Source of the DNA: Sphingomonas gei
GTDB taxonomy: Bacteria > Pseudomonadota > Alphaproteobacteria > Sphingomonadales > Sphingomonadaceae
Assembly: GCF_004792685.1 (NCBI RefSeq)
Contig: NZ_SRXT01000002.1
Location: 124,001 to 188,000 of the forward strand
Direction of reading: 5' to 3'
DNA length: 64,000 nucleotides
Positions 50,861-60,307 of this stretch are shown one piece after another (position 1 is the first letter of the stretch; each line of letters starts with the position of its first letter). The notes beneath the pieces were generated by a model. The model was not told where the DNA came from. It saw only the letters and a program-made list of their open reading frames with translations, and ran no database searches. Position numbers and translations under genes: made by a program.

Positions 50861-53800
50861 ATGGGCTTCCGGAACATCTCGGCCTGGGCGATCCGCAATC
50901 CGGTTCCGCCGATCGTCCTCTTCATCGCGCTGACGATCGCCGGGCTGGTCAGCTTCGCCCGGATGGACGTCAACAACGAGCCGGACATCGACTTCCCGAT
51001 CGTGTGGATCGCGATCAGCCAGCCCGGTGCCGCACCCAGCGAGCTCGAGAACCAGATCACCCAGAAGGTCGAATCGGCGGTCCGCAGCCTGCAGGGCATC
51101 GACGAGATCACCTCGACTGTTTCGGAAGGCAGCAGCCAGACCGTCGTCCAGCTTACGCTCGGCATGCCGATCGACCGCGCGGTCGAAGACGTGCGCAGTG
51201 CGATCCAGCAGATCCGCGGCGACTTGCCCGATGGCATCCTCGAGCCGCAGATCGGCCGCGCCGATACGTCGAGCGACGAGATCGCCAGCTTCACCGCGGT
51301 CGCCACCGACATGACGGTGTCGGACCTCAGCTGGTACATCGACAACAGCGTCGCCAAGGAGCTGCTCGCGGTTTCCGGCATGTCGGCGGTCGAGCGCAAC
51401 GGCGGCGTCGACCGCGAGATTCGCGTGGTGCTCGATCCCGCCAAGCTCCAGTCGGTCGGGCTCACCGCGAGCCAGGTCAACCAGCAGCTCCGCCAGGTCA
51501 ACATGAACGCGGCGGGCGGCCGCGCCGAGATTTCGGGCTTCGAGCAATCGGTCCGCGTGATCGGCAATGCCGACAGCGCCTATCGCCTCGGCCAGTCGCA
51601 GATCTCGACCGGCAACGGACGGACGGTGCGGCTCGCCGACATCGCCAACGTCAAGGACGGCTATGCCGAGCAGCGCAGTATGGCCAAGTATAATGGCCAT
51701 CAGGTGATCTCGTTCGACATCAAGCGCGCCAAGGGCGCGTCCGACGTGGTGGTGTTCCACGATGCCCAAAAGGCGCTGAAGAAGCTCGAGGAGCGCAATC
51801 CGAAGGTCCGGTTCGAGCTGCTCAACAACAATTCCAAATATGCCGAGCAGCAATATCACACCGCGATGGAAGCGATGATCGAAGGTGCGGTGCTCGCCGT
51901 GATCGTCGTGTTCATCTTCCTGCGCGACTGGCGCGCGACGGCGATCTCCGCGCTCGCGATCCCGCTATCGGCGATCCCGAGCTTCTGGTTCATGGACATG
52001 ATGGGCTTCACGCTCAACCAGATGACGTTGCTCGGGCTGTCGCTCGTCGCGGGCGTGCTGGTCGACGACGCGATCGTCGAGATCGAGAATATCGTGCGGC
52101 ACATGCGGATGGGCAAATCGGCCTATCAGGCGTCGATCGACGCGGCCGACGAGATCGGCGTGGCGGTGCTCGCCACGACCATGTCGATCGTCGCGGTGTT
52201 CCTCCCGGTCAGCCTGATGCCGGGCATTTCCGGCGAGTATTTCAAGAATTTCGGAATGACCGTGGTCGCCTCGGTGCTGATGTCGCTGGCAGTCGCGCGG
52301 CTGCTGACGCCGATGATCGCGGCCTATTTCCTCAAGGCCGCGGGTCATGCCAATCATGGCGAGGGCCGGATCATGGACGCCTATACCGGGCTGCTGCGCT
52401 GGACGCTGCGGCACCGCTGGGCAGCGATCGCCGGCTATGTGCTCTCGCTGGCGGCGACGCTGCTGATGTTCGCCACGTCGCCATCGACCTTCCAGCCGGC
52501 GCAGGACCAGGACAGCGTCACCGCGACGATCGAAATGGTCCCCGGCACGCCGCTGGCGGATACCGAACGGGTCGTCGCGCAGGTCGCGGAGATCCTCCGC
52601 CAGGAGCCGATGGTCACCGACATCTACAGCCGCAGCTTCGTCGGCAACGGCCGGGTTACTGCGCAGCTGCGCGAGGACCATGACGAGAAGAGCACCGCGT
52701 TCGAAAAGCGCGTTGCGCCCAAGCTGATCGCGATCGCCGACGCACGCGTCAATTTCCGCTCGCAATTTGGCTGGGGGTCGAGCGGGCGCGACTTGACGAT
52801 CACGCTGGGCGGCGAGGATCCGGCGCTGCTCAACCAGACGGCGAATACGCTGGTGAAGCAAATGGAGGGGATGAAGGAAGTCGTGGCACCGCGCGTCGCG
52901 GGCGATCTCAACCGCCCCGAGATCGTGATCCGCCCGCGGCTGGACCTGGCCGCCAATCTCGGCGTGACCACGGCCGCATTGTCCAGCGCGATCCGCATCG
53001 CGACCCTGGGCGACATCGACCAGAACAGCGCCAAATTCTCGCTCTCCGATCGCCAGATCCCGATCCGGGTGGCGCTCGACGAGGATGCCCGCGCCAAGCT
53101 GTCGACGATTTCGAACATGCCGGTGCAGACGCAGAACGGCGGATCGGTGCCGCTGTCGGTCGTCGCCGATATCGGCTTCGGTGCCGGCCCGACTCGCATC
53201 CAGCGGCTCAACCTCCAGCGCCGGCTCGTCGTCGGCGCCGATCTCGCCATGGACCCGGCGACCGGCAAGCCTTTCATCAACAACGAAGTGATGAAGAAGG
53301 TCAACGCGCTGCCGATCATGACGAACCTGCCGCAGGGCGTCGGCCAGATGACCGTCGGCCAGGCCAAGTGGCAGGCGGAGATGCTCAGCAACTTCTTCGT
53401 CGCGCTCGCCTCGGGGATCTTCCTCGTCTTCGCGGTGCTGGTGCTGCTCTATCGGCGCTTCGTCTCGCCGCTGGTCAACATGGGATCGCTGCTCAACGCA
53501 CCTCTGGGCGGGCTGATCGCGCTCAAGCTGTTCGGCATGCCGCTGTCGTTGCCGGTGTTCATTGGCATCCTGATGCTGTTCGGCATCGTCGCGAAGAACT
53601 CGATCCTGCTGGTCGATTTCGCGCTCGAGGAGATGGCCAAAGGCGTCGACAAGTTCACCGCGATCGTCGACGCCGGGCACAAGCGCGCCCAGCCGATCGT
53701 GATGACCACGATCGCGATGGTCGCGGGGATGATCCCGACCGCGCTTTCGCTGAGCGGGGATTCGTCGTGGCGTGCGCCGATGGGCGTGGTCGTCATCGGC

Positions 53801-54010
53801 GGGTTGATCCTGTCGACGATCCTCACGCTGGTGATCGTGCCGGCGCTGTTCAGCCTCGCGGTCGGCCTCGAAACCTGGCTCGGGCCGCGGCTGTCGCGGC
53901 GCCTGCTCACCTTCAAGCCCGGCGATGACGGCGCCCGCGTGCTCGGCCACGCGCACGACGGCAAGGCGATCGATCACAAGCCCGGAGACGAACCGCAGCC
54001 CGCAGAGTGA
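50861..54010 (+). CDS. RND efflux transporter permease (AcrB/MdtB-like)
   Basis: The 1049-residue protein has the twelve-helix RND layout with two large periplasmic loops. Motifs: the N-terminal AWAIRNPVPPIVLF, PGAAPSELENQITQKVE, the proton relay Asp pair in LVAGVLVDDAIVEIENIVRH (helix 4), and GILMLFGIVAKNSILLVDF in the second half. It exports drugs, metals or lipophilic compounds driven by protons. The pair's regulator is not visible. Confidence 0.95.
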   Translation: MGFRNISAWAIRNPVPPIVLFIALTIAGLVSFARMDVNNEPDIDFPIVWIAISQPGAAPSELENQITQKVESAVRSLQGIDEITSTVSEGSSQTVVQLTLGMPIDRAVEDVRSAIQQIRGDLPDGILEPQIGRADTSSDEIASFTAVATDMTVSDLSWYIDNSVAKELLAVSGMSAVERNGGVDREIRVVLDPAKLQSVGLTASQVNQQLRQVNMNAAGGRAEISGFEQSVRVIGNADSAYRLGQSQISTGNGRTVRLADIANVKDGYAEQRSMAKYNGHQVISFDIKRAKGASDVVVFHDAQKALKKLEERNPKVRFELLNNNSKYAEQQYHTAMEAMIEGAVLAVIVVFIFLRDWRATAISALAIPLSAIPSFWFMDMMGFTLNQMTLLGLSLVAGVLVDDAIVEIENIVRHMRMGKSAYQASIDAADEIGVAVLATTMSIVAVFLPVSLMPGISGEYFKNFGMTVVASVLMSLAVARLLTPMIAAYFLKAAGHANHGEGRIMDAYTGLLRWTLRHRWAAIAGYVLSLAATLLMFATSPSTFQPAQDQDSVTATIEMVPGTPLADTERVVAQVAEILRQEPMVTDIYSRSFVGNGRVTAQLREDHDEKSTAFEKRVAPKLIAIADARVNFRSQFGWGSSGRDLTITLGGEDPALLNQTANTLVKQMEGMKEVVAPRVAGDLNRPEIVIRPRLDLAANLGVTTAALSSAIRIATLGDIDQNSAKFSLSDRQIPIRVALDEDARAKLSTISNMPVQTQNGGSVPLSVVADIGFGAGPTRIQRLNLQRRLVVGADLAMDPATGKPFINNEVMKKVNALPIMTNLPQGVGQMTVGQAKWQAEMLSNFFVALASGIFLVFAVLVLLYRRFVSPLVNMGSLLNAPLGGLIALKLFGMPLSLPVFIGILMLFGIVAKNSILLVDFALEEMAKGVDKFTAIVDAGHKRAQPIVMTTIAMVAGMIPTALSLSGDSSWRAPMGVVVIGGLILSTILTLVIVPALFSLAVGLETWLGPRLSRRLLTFKPGDDGARVLGHAHDGKAIDHKPGDEPQPAE

Positions 54011-54041
54011 ACTTCGGCGCGGTTCGGGTATTGGGGAGCGT

Positions 54042-55304
54042 GTGACCAGGTCGCGCGCTCCCCTTGCCGTTGAAGCCGTCCCCGCGGGGCTTCGCCGCAT
54101 GCGGCTGGTCGCGACCGGGCTGCTCGTGCTGATGGCCGTGATCTTCCTCGCGGCGCGCCACTTCGACCCCGTCCATCCGGCGATCGGCTATGTCCGCGCC
54201 TTTTCCGAAGCGGCGATGGTCGGCGGGCTGGCGGACTGGTTTGCAGTGACGGCGCTGTTTCGCCATCCGCTCCATCTGCCGATCCCGCACACCGCGATCA
54301 TCCCGCGCAACAAGGATCGCATCGCGGAGACGCTGGCCGCGTTCCTGCGCGACAATTTCCTGATTCCGCGCGTCGTCGCCCGGCGGATGCAGCGCGTCGA
54401 CGTGGCGCGAGCGGCCGGACGCTGGCTCGCCGATCCCGGCGCGGGCCGCGGGCGGCTGCGGGCGGGAATCGGCCGGCTCGCCGCCGACATGCTCGAAGCG
54501 CTCGACCAGGAGCGGCTGGGCGGCATGGCCAAGCGCGCGCTGGCCGAGCGGCTGCGCGGGCTCGAGGTCGCACCTTTGCTGGGGCGCGCGCTCGAGACCG
54601 CGATGAAGGAAGACCGGCATCGGCCGCTGCTCGACGGCATCGTCCATTGGGCGGCCAAGGTGCTCGATGCCAACGAGCATCTCATCCGCCAGATGGTGCA
54701 CGAGCGCTCGGGATCGGTGATGCGCTGGACCGGGCTCGACGAGACGCTCGCCAACAGGATCATCGCGGGTCTCGCCAAGCTGATCGGCGACATGGCCGAG
54801 GATCCCGGCCATCCGCTGCGCGCCAAGGCCGACGAGGGGCTGGCGCAGCTCGCGCACGACTTGCAGCACGATCCCGAGAAGCGTGCCCGCGTCGAGGCAT
54901 TCAAGAACGAGTTGCTGGTCAACCCCGCGCTGGGCGACTGGTGGATGGGGGTGTGGGAATCGGGTCGCGCGGCGCTGTTGCGGCTGGCCCGCGATCCCGA
55001 TCGGGTGCTGGGGGGCGAGTTGAGCGGGGCGCTGCGCCAATTGGGCGAGACATTGCAGGGAGATGCGCGGCTCGCCGACACGATCAATCGCTTCGTGCGC
55101 CGCGCCGCGGTGGGCGCGGCCTCGGACTATGGCGACGGCATCGTTCGATTGGTCTCGGACACGATCCGCGGCTGGGACGCGCAGACGATCACCGGGCGGC
55201 TGGAGAATGCCGTGGGGCGCGACCTGCAATATATCCGGATCAACGGGACTTTGGTCGGCGGGCTGGTGGGGGTGGCAATCCACGCGGCGGATGCGGTGCT
55301 GTGA
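54042..55304 (+). CDS. DUF445 family membrane protein
   Basis: The 420-residue protein has a membrane helix near residues 22-40, DUF445 signatures (AFSEAAMVGGLADWFAVTALFRHPLHLPIPHTAIIP, NKDRIAETLAAFLRDNFL), long amphipathic helices, and a C-terminal hydrophobic segment (IRINGTLVGGLVGVAIHA). It resembles YjiN. Function unknown. GTG 54042 follows TTGGGGAG at 54031-54038, spaced only 3 bases; the next in-frame ATG is at MRLVATG. Confidence 0.87.
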   Translation: MTRSRAPLAVEAVPAGLRRMRLVATGLLVLMAVIFLAARHFDPVHPAIGYVRAFSEAAMVGGLADWFAVTALFRHPLHLPIPHTAIIPRNKDRIAETLAAFLRDNFLIPRVVARRMQRVDVARAAGRWLADPGAGRGRLRAGIGRLAADMLEALDQERLGGMAKRALAERLRGLEVAPLLGRALETAMKEDRHRPLLDGIVHWAAKVLDANEHLIRQMVHERSGSVMRWTGLDETLANRIIAGLAKLIGDMAEDPGHPLRAKADEGLAQLAHDLQHDPEKRARVEAFKNELLVNPALGDWWMGVWESGRAALLRLARDPDRVLGGELSGALRQLGETLQGDARLADTINRFVRRAAVGAASDYGDGIVRLVSDTIRGWDAQTITGRLENAVGRDLQYIRINGTLVGGLVGVAIHAADAVL

Positions 55305-55307
55305 CCG

Positions 55308-55445
55308 CTCCCCTCCCTGAAAGGGAGGGGCTGGGGGTGGGTGCGAGCACAGCGAGCCCAACACTGCAGTGGGAATAAAGAAAAGGCCGGGCATCGAGCC
55401 CGACCTTTTCTTACCCACCCCCTAACCCCTCCCTTGCCGGGAGGA
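55308..55445. repeat. Long inverted repeat (REP pair), same family as 2440-2570
   Basis: The left arm begins CTCCCCTCCCTGAAAGGGAG and the right arm CCCACCCCCTAACCCCTCCC continues to TTGCCGGGAGGAG. Each arm carries its own palindrome, and the arms are inverted relative to each other. About 68 bases between the arms. It lies between two convergent genes. Confidence 0.78.
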
Positions 55446-55450
55446 GAATT

Positions 55451-55921
55451 TCACTCCGTCGCAGTCGCCCGCGTCTCCGGCGTGGCGCCGGCCAGCACGA
55501 ACTCGCCCTGGTCACCGCCGTCCCAATAATGCGCCCGCACGCCGCGAACCTGGATCAGCGTGAGCCCCGGTGTGTCGGCCCCCTGCTCGAACCACAGATC
55601 GAGATCCTTGGCCCAATGCGCCTCGAACTGCGCCTTGTCCCGGATCAGTTCGGCCTCGCCTTCGATATGGACGAACAGCGGTTTCATGCCGAGCAGCCCG
55701 CTCTTGCCGTGGAAGCTCAGCGCGCATTTCGGGTCGGCGCGCAGGTCTTGCACCGTCCTTGTGGCTTCGAGGGCGAAATACCAGCTGTCGCCGTCATAAT
55801 CGACGTCGCGGTTGTTGCTCATCGGACGCCCGGCGATGGTGCCGCCGGTCGAATGCGTCGAGAGCGTCGCGAAATCGATGTGCTTGATGATCTCCGCCAG
55901 CTCGGCGAGTGTCTTGGTCAC
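55451..55921 (-). CDS. Pyridoxamine 5'-phosphate oxidase-like flavin protein (general stress type)
   Basis: The 156-residue protein is a split-barrel flavin/deazaflavin binder like general stress protein 26: HIDFATLSTHSTGGTIAGRPMSNN, WYFALEATRTVQDLRADPKCALSFHGK. The family includes FMN oxidoreductases of unknown substrate. It has no close partner gene. Confidence 0.88.
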   Translation of the reverse strand: MTKTLAELAEIIKHIDFATLSTHSTGGTIAGRPMSNNRDVDYDGDSWYFALEATRTVQDLRADPKCALSFHGKSGLLGMKPLFVHIEGEAELIRDKAQFEAHWAKDLDLWFEQGADTPGLTLIQVRGVRAHYWDGGDQGEFVLAGATPETRATATE

Positions 55922-55966
55922 GCATCGTCTCCTTGGTTTGCGGAGGAAGAACGCAACGAACCTGGA

Positions 55967-56638
55967 TTATCTCCAGTCGAGCTGCGGCCAGCCGCGCGCC
56001 TGTGCCAGCGCCCGCAGCGGGCCATGCGCATTGACCGCAAAAGGCTCGTCCGCCCATTCGAGCAGCGGCGCGTCCGATACGTGATCCGAATAGGCACGGA
56101 CGTGCATGTCCTGCCGCGAGACTCCCGCGGCCTTCATCCAGCTTTCGATCATGCGGAGCTTTACGGGGCCGTAACAGTTCTCTCCTTCGATCAGTGAGAG
56201 AATACGGCCTTGCCCATCGCGTTTCGCCTGCGTGGCGATGACATCGTCAAACCCGAGCAGCCGGCCGATCGCCGCGGCATAATAGCCGTGCGACGCCGTG
56301 GCCATCACCAGCCAATAGCCGGCGGCGCGATCGGCGGCGATCCGTTCGCGCGCGCCGCGAAGGACCCCCTTGTCGACTTCGGTCGCCGCGAATTCCTCGG
56401 CGACGCCGGCCAGATCGGCCTCGGTCAGCGTCTGGCCGAGCAGCACGCGATGGGAGAGCTGCTTCAACCTTCCGCGATCGACCAGCTTGAGCAGATAGCC
56501 GAGCCCCGCAACGCCGACGAGCGGCATCAGCGCGAGACGCCACGGCGTCCGCATCCGCGCCGCGTGAACGAGGAAGCGCGTCCAGGTCGCCTCCGCGGTG
56601 ATCGTCTTGTCCATGTCGTAAATTGCCAGGTGCTGCAT
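55967..56638 (-). CDS. HAD-IB family hydrolase (phosphoserine phosphatase-like)
   Basis: The 223-residue protein has the HAD DxD motif in AIYDMDKTIT, motif II region VMATASHGYY and motif IV YSDHVSDAPLLEWADEPFAVN. Subfamily IB includes phosphoserine phosphatase and lipid-phosphate phosphatases. It is divergent from the Mla operon by 76 bases, so a role in lipid metabolism is possible. Confidence 0.88.
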   Translation of the reverse strand: MQHLAIYDMDKTITAEATWTRFLVHAARMRTPWRLALMPLVGVAGLGYLLKLVDRGRLKQLSHRVLLGQTLTEADLAGVAEEFAATEVDKGVLRGARERIAADRAAGYWLVMATASHGYYAAAIGRLLGFDDVIATQAKRDGQGRILSLIEGENCYGPVKLRMIESWMKAAGVSRQDMHVRAYSDHVSDAPLLEWADEPFAVNAHGPLRALAQARGWPQLDWR

Positions 56639-56714
56639 TGGCGCATCTAGGCTTTCACAGCGTGCCAGAGCAAATCCTTGCCGTTCCAGCGCGAATCGCC
56701 GAAAGGTGGCCGCG

Positions 56715-57824
56715 ATGAGGGGAAGCGCAGATTTCGAACGAGTCGATGAGGGCGGCGGCACCACGCTGCGCTTCACCGGCAACCTGTCGCTCGCGTGCCT
56801 GCGCGACCTCCCCGACCGGCTCAACGCCGTCGACGGCCCGGTGGCGCGGCTAGACCTGAGCGATGTGGAGCGACTCGACACCGTCGGCGCATGGCTGGTC
56901 CACCGCTTCGCGCGCGATCACGGCTCCTCCATCGACGGGCTGGAGGCCGACGAGCAGCATCTGCTCGATCAGGTCGCCGCAGCCGAGCATCCGATCGAAT
57001 TGCCGCGCAAAGCGGCGGATCCGTTCACGCGGATGCTGGGCGAAGTCGGCGACGCGATCTACGTCGCCGGCAGTACCATGTATGGCCTGCTGGGCTTCAT
57101 GGGCGCGACGACGATCGCCTTCTGGAACGTCTTCACGCACCCCCGCCGCTTTCGCTTCAATGCCACGGTCCACCGGTTCGAAGTCGTCGGCGTCTCGGCA
57201 CTGGGCATCATCGGGCTGATGAGCTTCCTGATCGGCATCGTCATCGCCCAGCAGGGCGCGGTGCAGCTTCGCCAGTTCGGCGCGGAGGTCTATACGATCA
57301 ACCTGGTCGGCCGGATCACGCTGCGCGAACTCGGCGTGCTGATGACTGCGATCATGGTCGCCGGCCGCTCGGGATCGGCTTTCGCTGCGCAGATCGGCAC
57401 GATGAAGCTCACCGAAGAGATCGACGCGATGCGGACGATCGGCGTCTCGCCGATGGAGGCGCTGGTGGTGCCGCGCACGCTGGCGGTGGTGCTGATGATG
57501 CCGCTGCTCGGCTTCTACGCTTCGCTGATCGCGATCATGGGTGGCGGGCTGCTCTGCTGGATCAGCCTCGACATTCCGCCGATCACCTTCATCCAGCGGA
57601 TCCGCGAAGTCGTGCCGCTCACCGATCTGTGGGTCGGCATGATCAAGGCGCCGGTGTTCGGCGCGATCATCGCGATTTCCGGCTGTTTCCAGGGCATGCA
57701 GGTCGAGGCCGATGCCGAGCAGGTCGGCGCCCGCACGACCACCGCCGTCGTCCAGGCGATCTTCCTCGTCATCGTGCTCGACGCCTTCTTCGCGGTGTTC
57801 TTCAGCGAAGTGGGCTGGATCTGA
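56715..57824 (+). CDS. mlaE: MlaE-like ABC permease with N-terminal STAS-like region
   Basis: The 369-residue protein has an N-terminal ~100 residues of STAS-like pattern (LRFTGNLSLACLRDLP ... VARLDLSDVERLDTVGAWLVHRF), then a five-helix MlaE permease with GLMSFLIGIVIAQQGAVQLRQFGAE and ELGVLMTAIMVAGRSGSAFAAQIGTMKLTEEIDAM. It moves phospholipids between membranes with the ATPase and MCE protein encoded next. ATG 56715 is preferred over GTG 56706 by Shine-Dalgarno spacing. It overlaps mlaF by TGATG. Confidence 0.92.
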   Translation: MRGSADFERVDEGGGTTLRFTGNLSLACLRDLPDRLNAVDGPVARLDLSDVERLDTVGAWLVHRFARDHGSSIDGLEADEQHLLDQVAAAEHPIELPRKAADPFTRMLGEVGDAIYVAGSTMYGLLGFMGATTIAFWNVFTHPRRFRFNATVHRFEVVGVSALGIIGLMSFLIGIVIAQQGAVQLRQFGAEVYTINLVGRITLRELGVLMTAIMVAGRSGSAFAAQIGTMKLTEEIDAMRTIGVSPMEALVVPRTLAVVLMMPLLGFYASLIAIMGGGLLCWISLDIPPITFIQRIREVVPLTDLWVGMIKAPVFGAIIAISGCFQGMQVEADAEQVGARTTTAVVQAIFLVIVLDAFFAVFFSEVGWI

Positions 57825-58627
57825 TGGCGCGCCGCGAACGCGAAGACGTCGTCATCCGCGTCCAAGGCCTCAGGAACGGCTTTGGCGAGCAGATCGTCCA
57901 TGAAGGGCTCGACCTCGAGGTGCGCCGCGGCGAGATTCTCGGCGTGGTCGGCGGATCGGGCACCGGCAAATCAGTGTTGATGCGCTCGATCATCGGGCTG
58001 CAGACTCCGCTCGAAGGCAGCATCGAAGTGTTCGGCGAGAATACGATCGGCCGCGAGGAGACCGAGGCGACCAATATCCGCAAACGCTGGGGCATCCTGT
58101 TCCAGGGCGGCGCGTTGTTCTCGACCTTGACCGTGTCCGAGAACGTCCAGGTTCCGATCAAGGAATTCTACCCCGGGCTCGACCAGGCGCTGCTTGAGGA
58201 AATCGCGGCGTACAAGGTGGTGATGACCGGGCTCTCGCCCGACGCCGGGCCCAAGTTTCCGGCCGAGCTTTCCGGCGGGATGAAGAAGCGCGCCGGACTG
58301 GCCCGCGCGCTGGCGCTCGATCCCGAACTGCTGTTCCTCGACGAGCCCACCGCCGGGCTCGACCCGATCGGGGCGGCGGCGTTCGACGAACTCACCGCAT
58401 CGCTTCAGAAGACTTTGGGGCTGACGGTTTTCCTGATCACGCACGACCTCGATACGCTATATGCGATCTGCGACCGCGTCGCGGTGCTCGCCGACAAAAG
58501 GGTGATCGCAGTCGGCACGATCGACGAACTGCTCGCGCTGGATCATCCGTGGATCCAGGAATATTTCAGGGGACCGCGCGGGCGCGCCGCGGTCGCCAGC
58601 GCCGAACGGGCGCAAGCGAGGACATGA
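57824..58627 (+). CDS. mlaF: MlaF-like ABC transporter ATP-binding protein
   Basis: The 267-residue protein has Walker A GGSGTGKS, the Q-loop region FQGGALFSTLTV, signature LSGGMKKRAGLARAL, Walker B LLFLDEPTAGLDP and H-loop ITHD. The LSGGMKKR signature is typical of MlaF. It powers lipid transport with MlaE. Positioned between mlaE (one base shared) and mlaD (7 bases). Confidence 0.95.
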   Translation: MARREREDVVIRVQGLRNGFGEQIVHEGLDLEVRRGEILGVVGGSGTGKSVLMRSIIGLQTPLEGSIEVFGENTIGREETEATNIRKRWGILFQGGALFSTLTVSENVQVPIKEFYPGLDQALLEEIAAYKVVMTGLSPDAGPKFPAELSGGMKKRAGLARALALDPELLFLDEPTAGLDPIGAAAFDELTASLQKTLGLTVFLITHDLDTLYAICDRVAVLADKRVIAVGTIDELLALDHPWIQEYFRGPRGRAAVASAERAQART

Positions 58628-58634
58628 GGCTCTG

Positions 58635-59597
58635 ATGGAAACGCGATCGAACCATGTACTCGTTGGCGCCGTGGTGCTGATCCTGCTCGCGGTGCTGTGC
58701 CTGTTCATCGTCTGGCTGGCGCGGATGAGCGGCGGCAGCGAGCGCCAGTACGACATCTTTTTCAAGCAATCGGTCGATGGGCTCAATCCGGGTTCGCAAG
58801 TGAGCTTTTCGGGCGTGCCTTCGGGGCAGGTCAAGGAGATCAGCTTCTGGAAGCCCGATCCCAGTCTGGTCCGCGTCCGGGTGAGCGTCAACGACGACGT
58901 GCCGATCCTCGAGGGCACCACCGCTTCGATCCAGGGCAGCTTCACCGGGCCGAGCACCGTCCAACTCGACGGCGCGGTCAAGGGCGCGCCGCCGATCGTC
59001 TGCCCCGAGGCCAATCCGCGCGCGGCGTGCCCGCTCGGCGTGCCGGTGATCCCGACCAAGCAAGGCGGGCTCGGCGCGCTGCTGAGCTCGGCGCCGCAAT
59101 TGCTCGAGCGCATCTCGACGCTGACCGAGCGCCTCGGCGACCTGCTCGGCGACAAGAACCAGAACTCGATCGCGGGCATCCTCGCCAACACCAATCGGCT
59201 GACCGATGCGCTCGCCGATCGCGGTCCCGAGATCGCCGCGACCCTGGCCGAGACCCGGATCGCCATCCAGAAATTCGGGCTGGCGACCGAGGAGCTCGGC
59301 AAGCTCGCCAACACCACCAACGGCGTGATTGCCGAGGACGTTCGCCCGACGATCGCCAATCTCAACCGCACGATCGGCTCGGCGCGCAAGTCGATGGAGA
59401 CGCTCGACGCGACGATCGGCGACGCCCGGCCCGGGCTGCAGGCGCTGTCGAAGAAGACGATCCCCGAGATCGGCCAGCTCGTCCAGGACCTGCGCGTGAT
59501 GTCGACCAGCCTCGCCTCGGTTGCCGAAAAGCTCGATCAGGGCGGCGCCTCCAGCCTCGTCGGCTCGCCCAAGCTGCCCGACTATAAAAAGAAGTGA
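58635..59597 (+). CDS. mlaD: MCE domain protein (MlaD-like)
   Basis: The 320-residue protein has an N-terminal helix (~8-30) and an MCE domain (~38-120: YDIFFKQSVDGLNPGSQVSFSGVPSGQVKEI). A long helical C-terminal region (~165-300) with repeated Leu/Ala heptads is longer than in E. coli MlaD and may form the needle-like tunnel of larger MCE proteins. It carries phospholipids across the periplasm. Confidence 0.93.
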   Translation: METRSNHVLVGAVVLILLAVLCLFIVWLARMSGGSERQYDIFFKQSVDGLNPGSQVSFSGVPSGQVKEISFWKPDPSLVRVRVSVNDDVPILEGTTASIQGSFTGPSTVQLDGAVKGAPPIVCPEANPRAACPLGVPVIPTKQGGLGALLSSAPQLLERISTLTERLGDLLGDKNQNSIAGILANTNRLTDALADRGPEIAATLAETRIAIQKFGLATEELGKLANTTNGVIAEDVRPTIANLNRTIGSARKSMETLDATIGDARPGLQALSKKTIPEIGQLVQDLRVMSTSLASVAEKLDQGGASSLVGSPKLPDYKKK

Positions 59598-59602
59598 GGA
59601 TC

Positions 59603-60196
59603 ATGATGAACAAGCGCGCTCTGCTCCTCGCCTTGCCGCTCCTGGCCTCGCTCGGCGGCTGCATCTCGTTCGGCGGCAAGCCGCCCAAGTCGCTGCTGAC
59701 GCTGACTTCGACGGCGACGCTGCCGGTCGGCGAATCGCAGCGTTCGAACGTCGCCGCGACGATCACCGTCGCGGTGCCGTCGCTGCCGCAGGAGCTCGCC
59801 TCGTCGCGGGTGCCGGTGCATTCGGGCGGCACCGCGATCGCCTTCGTCGAGGACGCGCAATGGGTCGAGCGTCCGTCGCAGCTGCTCCAGCGGCTGCTCG
59901 GCGACACGATCACTGCGCGCACCGGCCGGCTGGTGCTGAGCTCGCGCCAGTCGCTCACCGATCCCGGTGCCTATCTGATGGGCGAGCTGCGCCGCTTCGG
60001 CGTCGAGGAAGAAACCAGGGAAGCGGTGGTCACCTATGACGCCGCCTTGATCCGCGGGGCGGAGACCGTGGTCGAGAAGCGCCGCTTCGAAGCGCGCGTG
60101 CCGGTGACCGAGATCGAGGCGGCCCAGGTCGGCGCCGCGCTCAACCAGGCTGCGAACCAGGTTGCGGGCGAAGTCGCCGACTGGGTCGGGAAGTAG
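59603..60196 (+). CDS. ABC transport auxiliary lipoprotein
   Basis: The 197-residue protein has a lipoprotein signal (LLASLGGC) and the auxiliary-component pattern (SLLTLTSTATLPVG ... ERPSQLLQRLLGDTITART ... YLMGELRRFGVEEE). Such lipoproteins belong to MCE/lipid-asymmetry and related transport systems. It is the last gene of the operon. ATG 59606 is equally likely from Shine-Dalgarno spacing (GAGGA at 59596-59600). Confidence 0.9.
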   Translation: MMNKRALLLALPLLASLGGCISFGGKPPKSLLTLTSTATLPVGESQRSNVAATITVAVPSLPQELASSRVPVHSGGTAIAFVEDAQWVERPSQLLQRLLGDTITARTGRLVLSSRQSLTDPGAYLMGELRRFGVEEETREAVVTYDAALIRGAETVVEKRRFEARVPVTEIEAAQVGAALNQAANQVAGEVADWVGK

Positions 60197-60205
60197 ATTT
60201 CCTCG

Positions 60206-60291
60206 GTTCGCCCTGAGCTTATCGCAGGGCGGTTCTCCTCTTGGCGGATCGCTCGTGGACGGCCGGCCTTCGACAAGCTCAGGCCGAACGG
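60206..60291. repeat. Palindromic intergenic repeat, CCCTGAGCTT/AAGCTCAGG family
   Basis: The left arm TTCGCCCTGAGCTTATCGCA and the right arm GCCTTCGACAAGCTCAGGCC are an imperfect inverted pair about 32 bases apart, in the gap between the Mla operon and the isomerase gene, whose stops converge. Confidence 0.65.
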
Positions 60292-60307
60292 GGATTGCGG
60301 CCAGTAA

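Noticed and set aside
49583..54100. Long minus-strand frames opposite the RND efflux genes
   Set aside because: Arg/His/Asp-rich mirror translations with no domain; the RND adaptor and permease are unambiguous.
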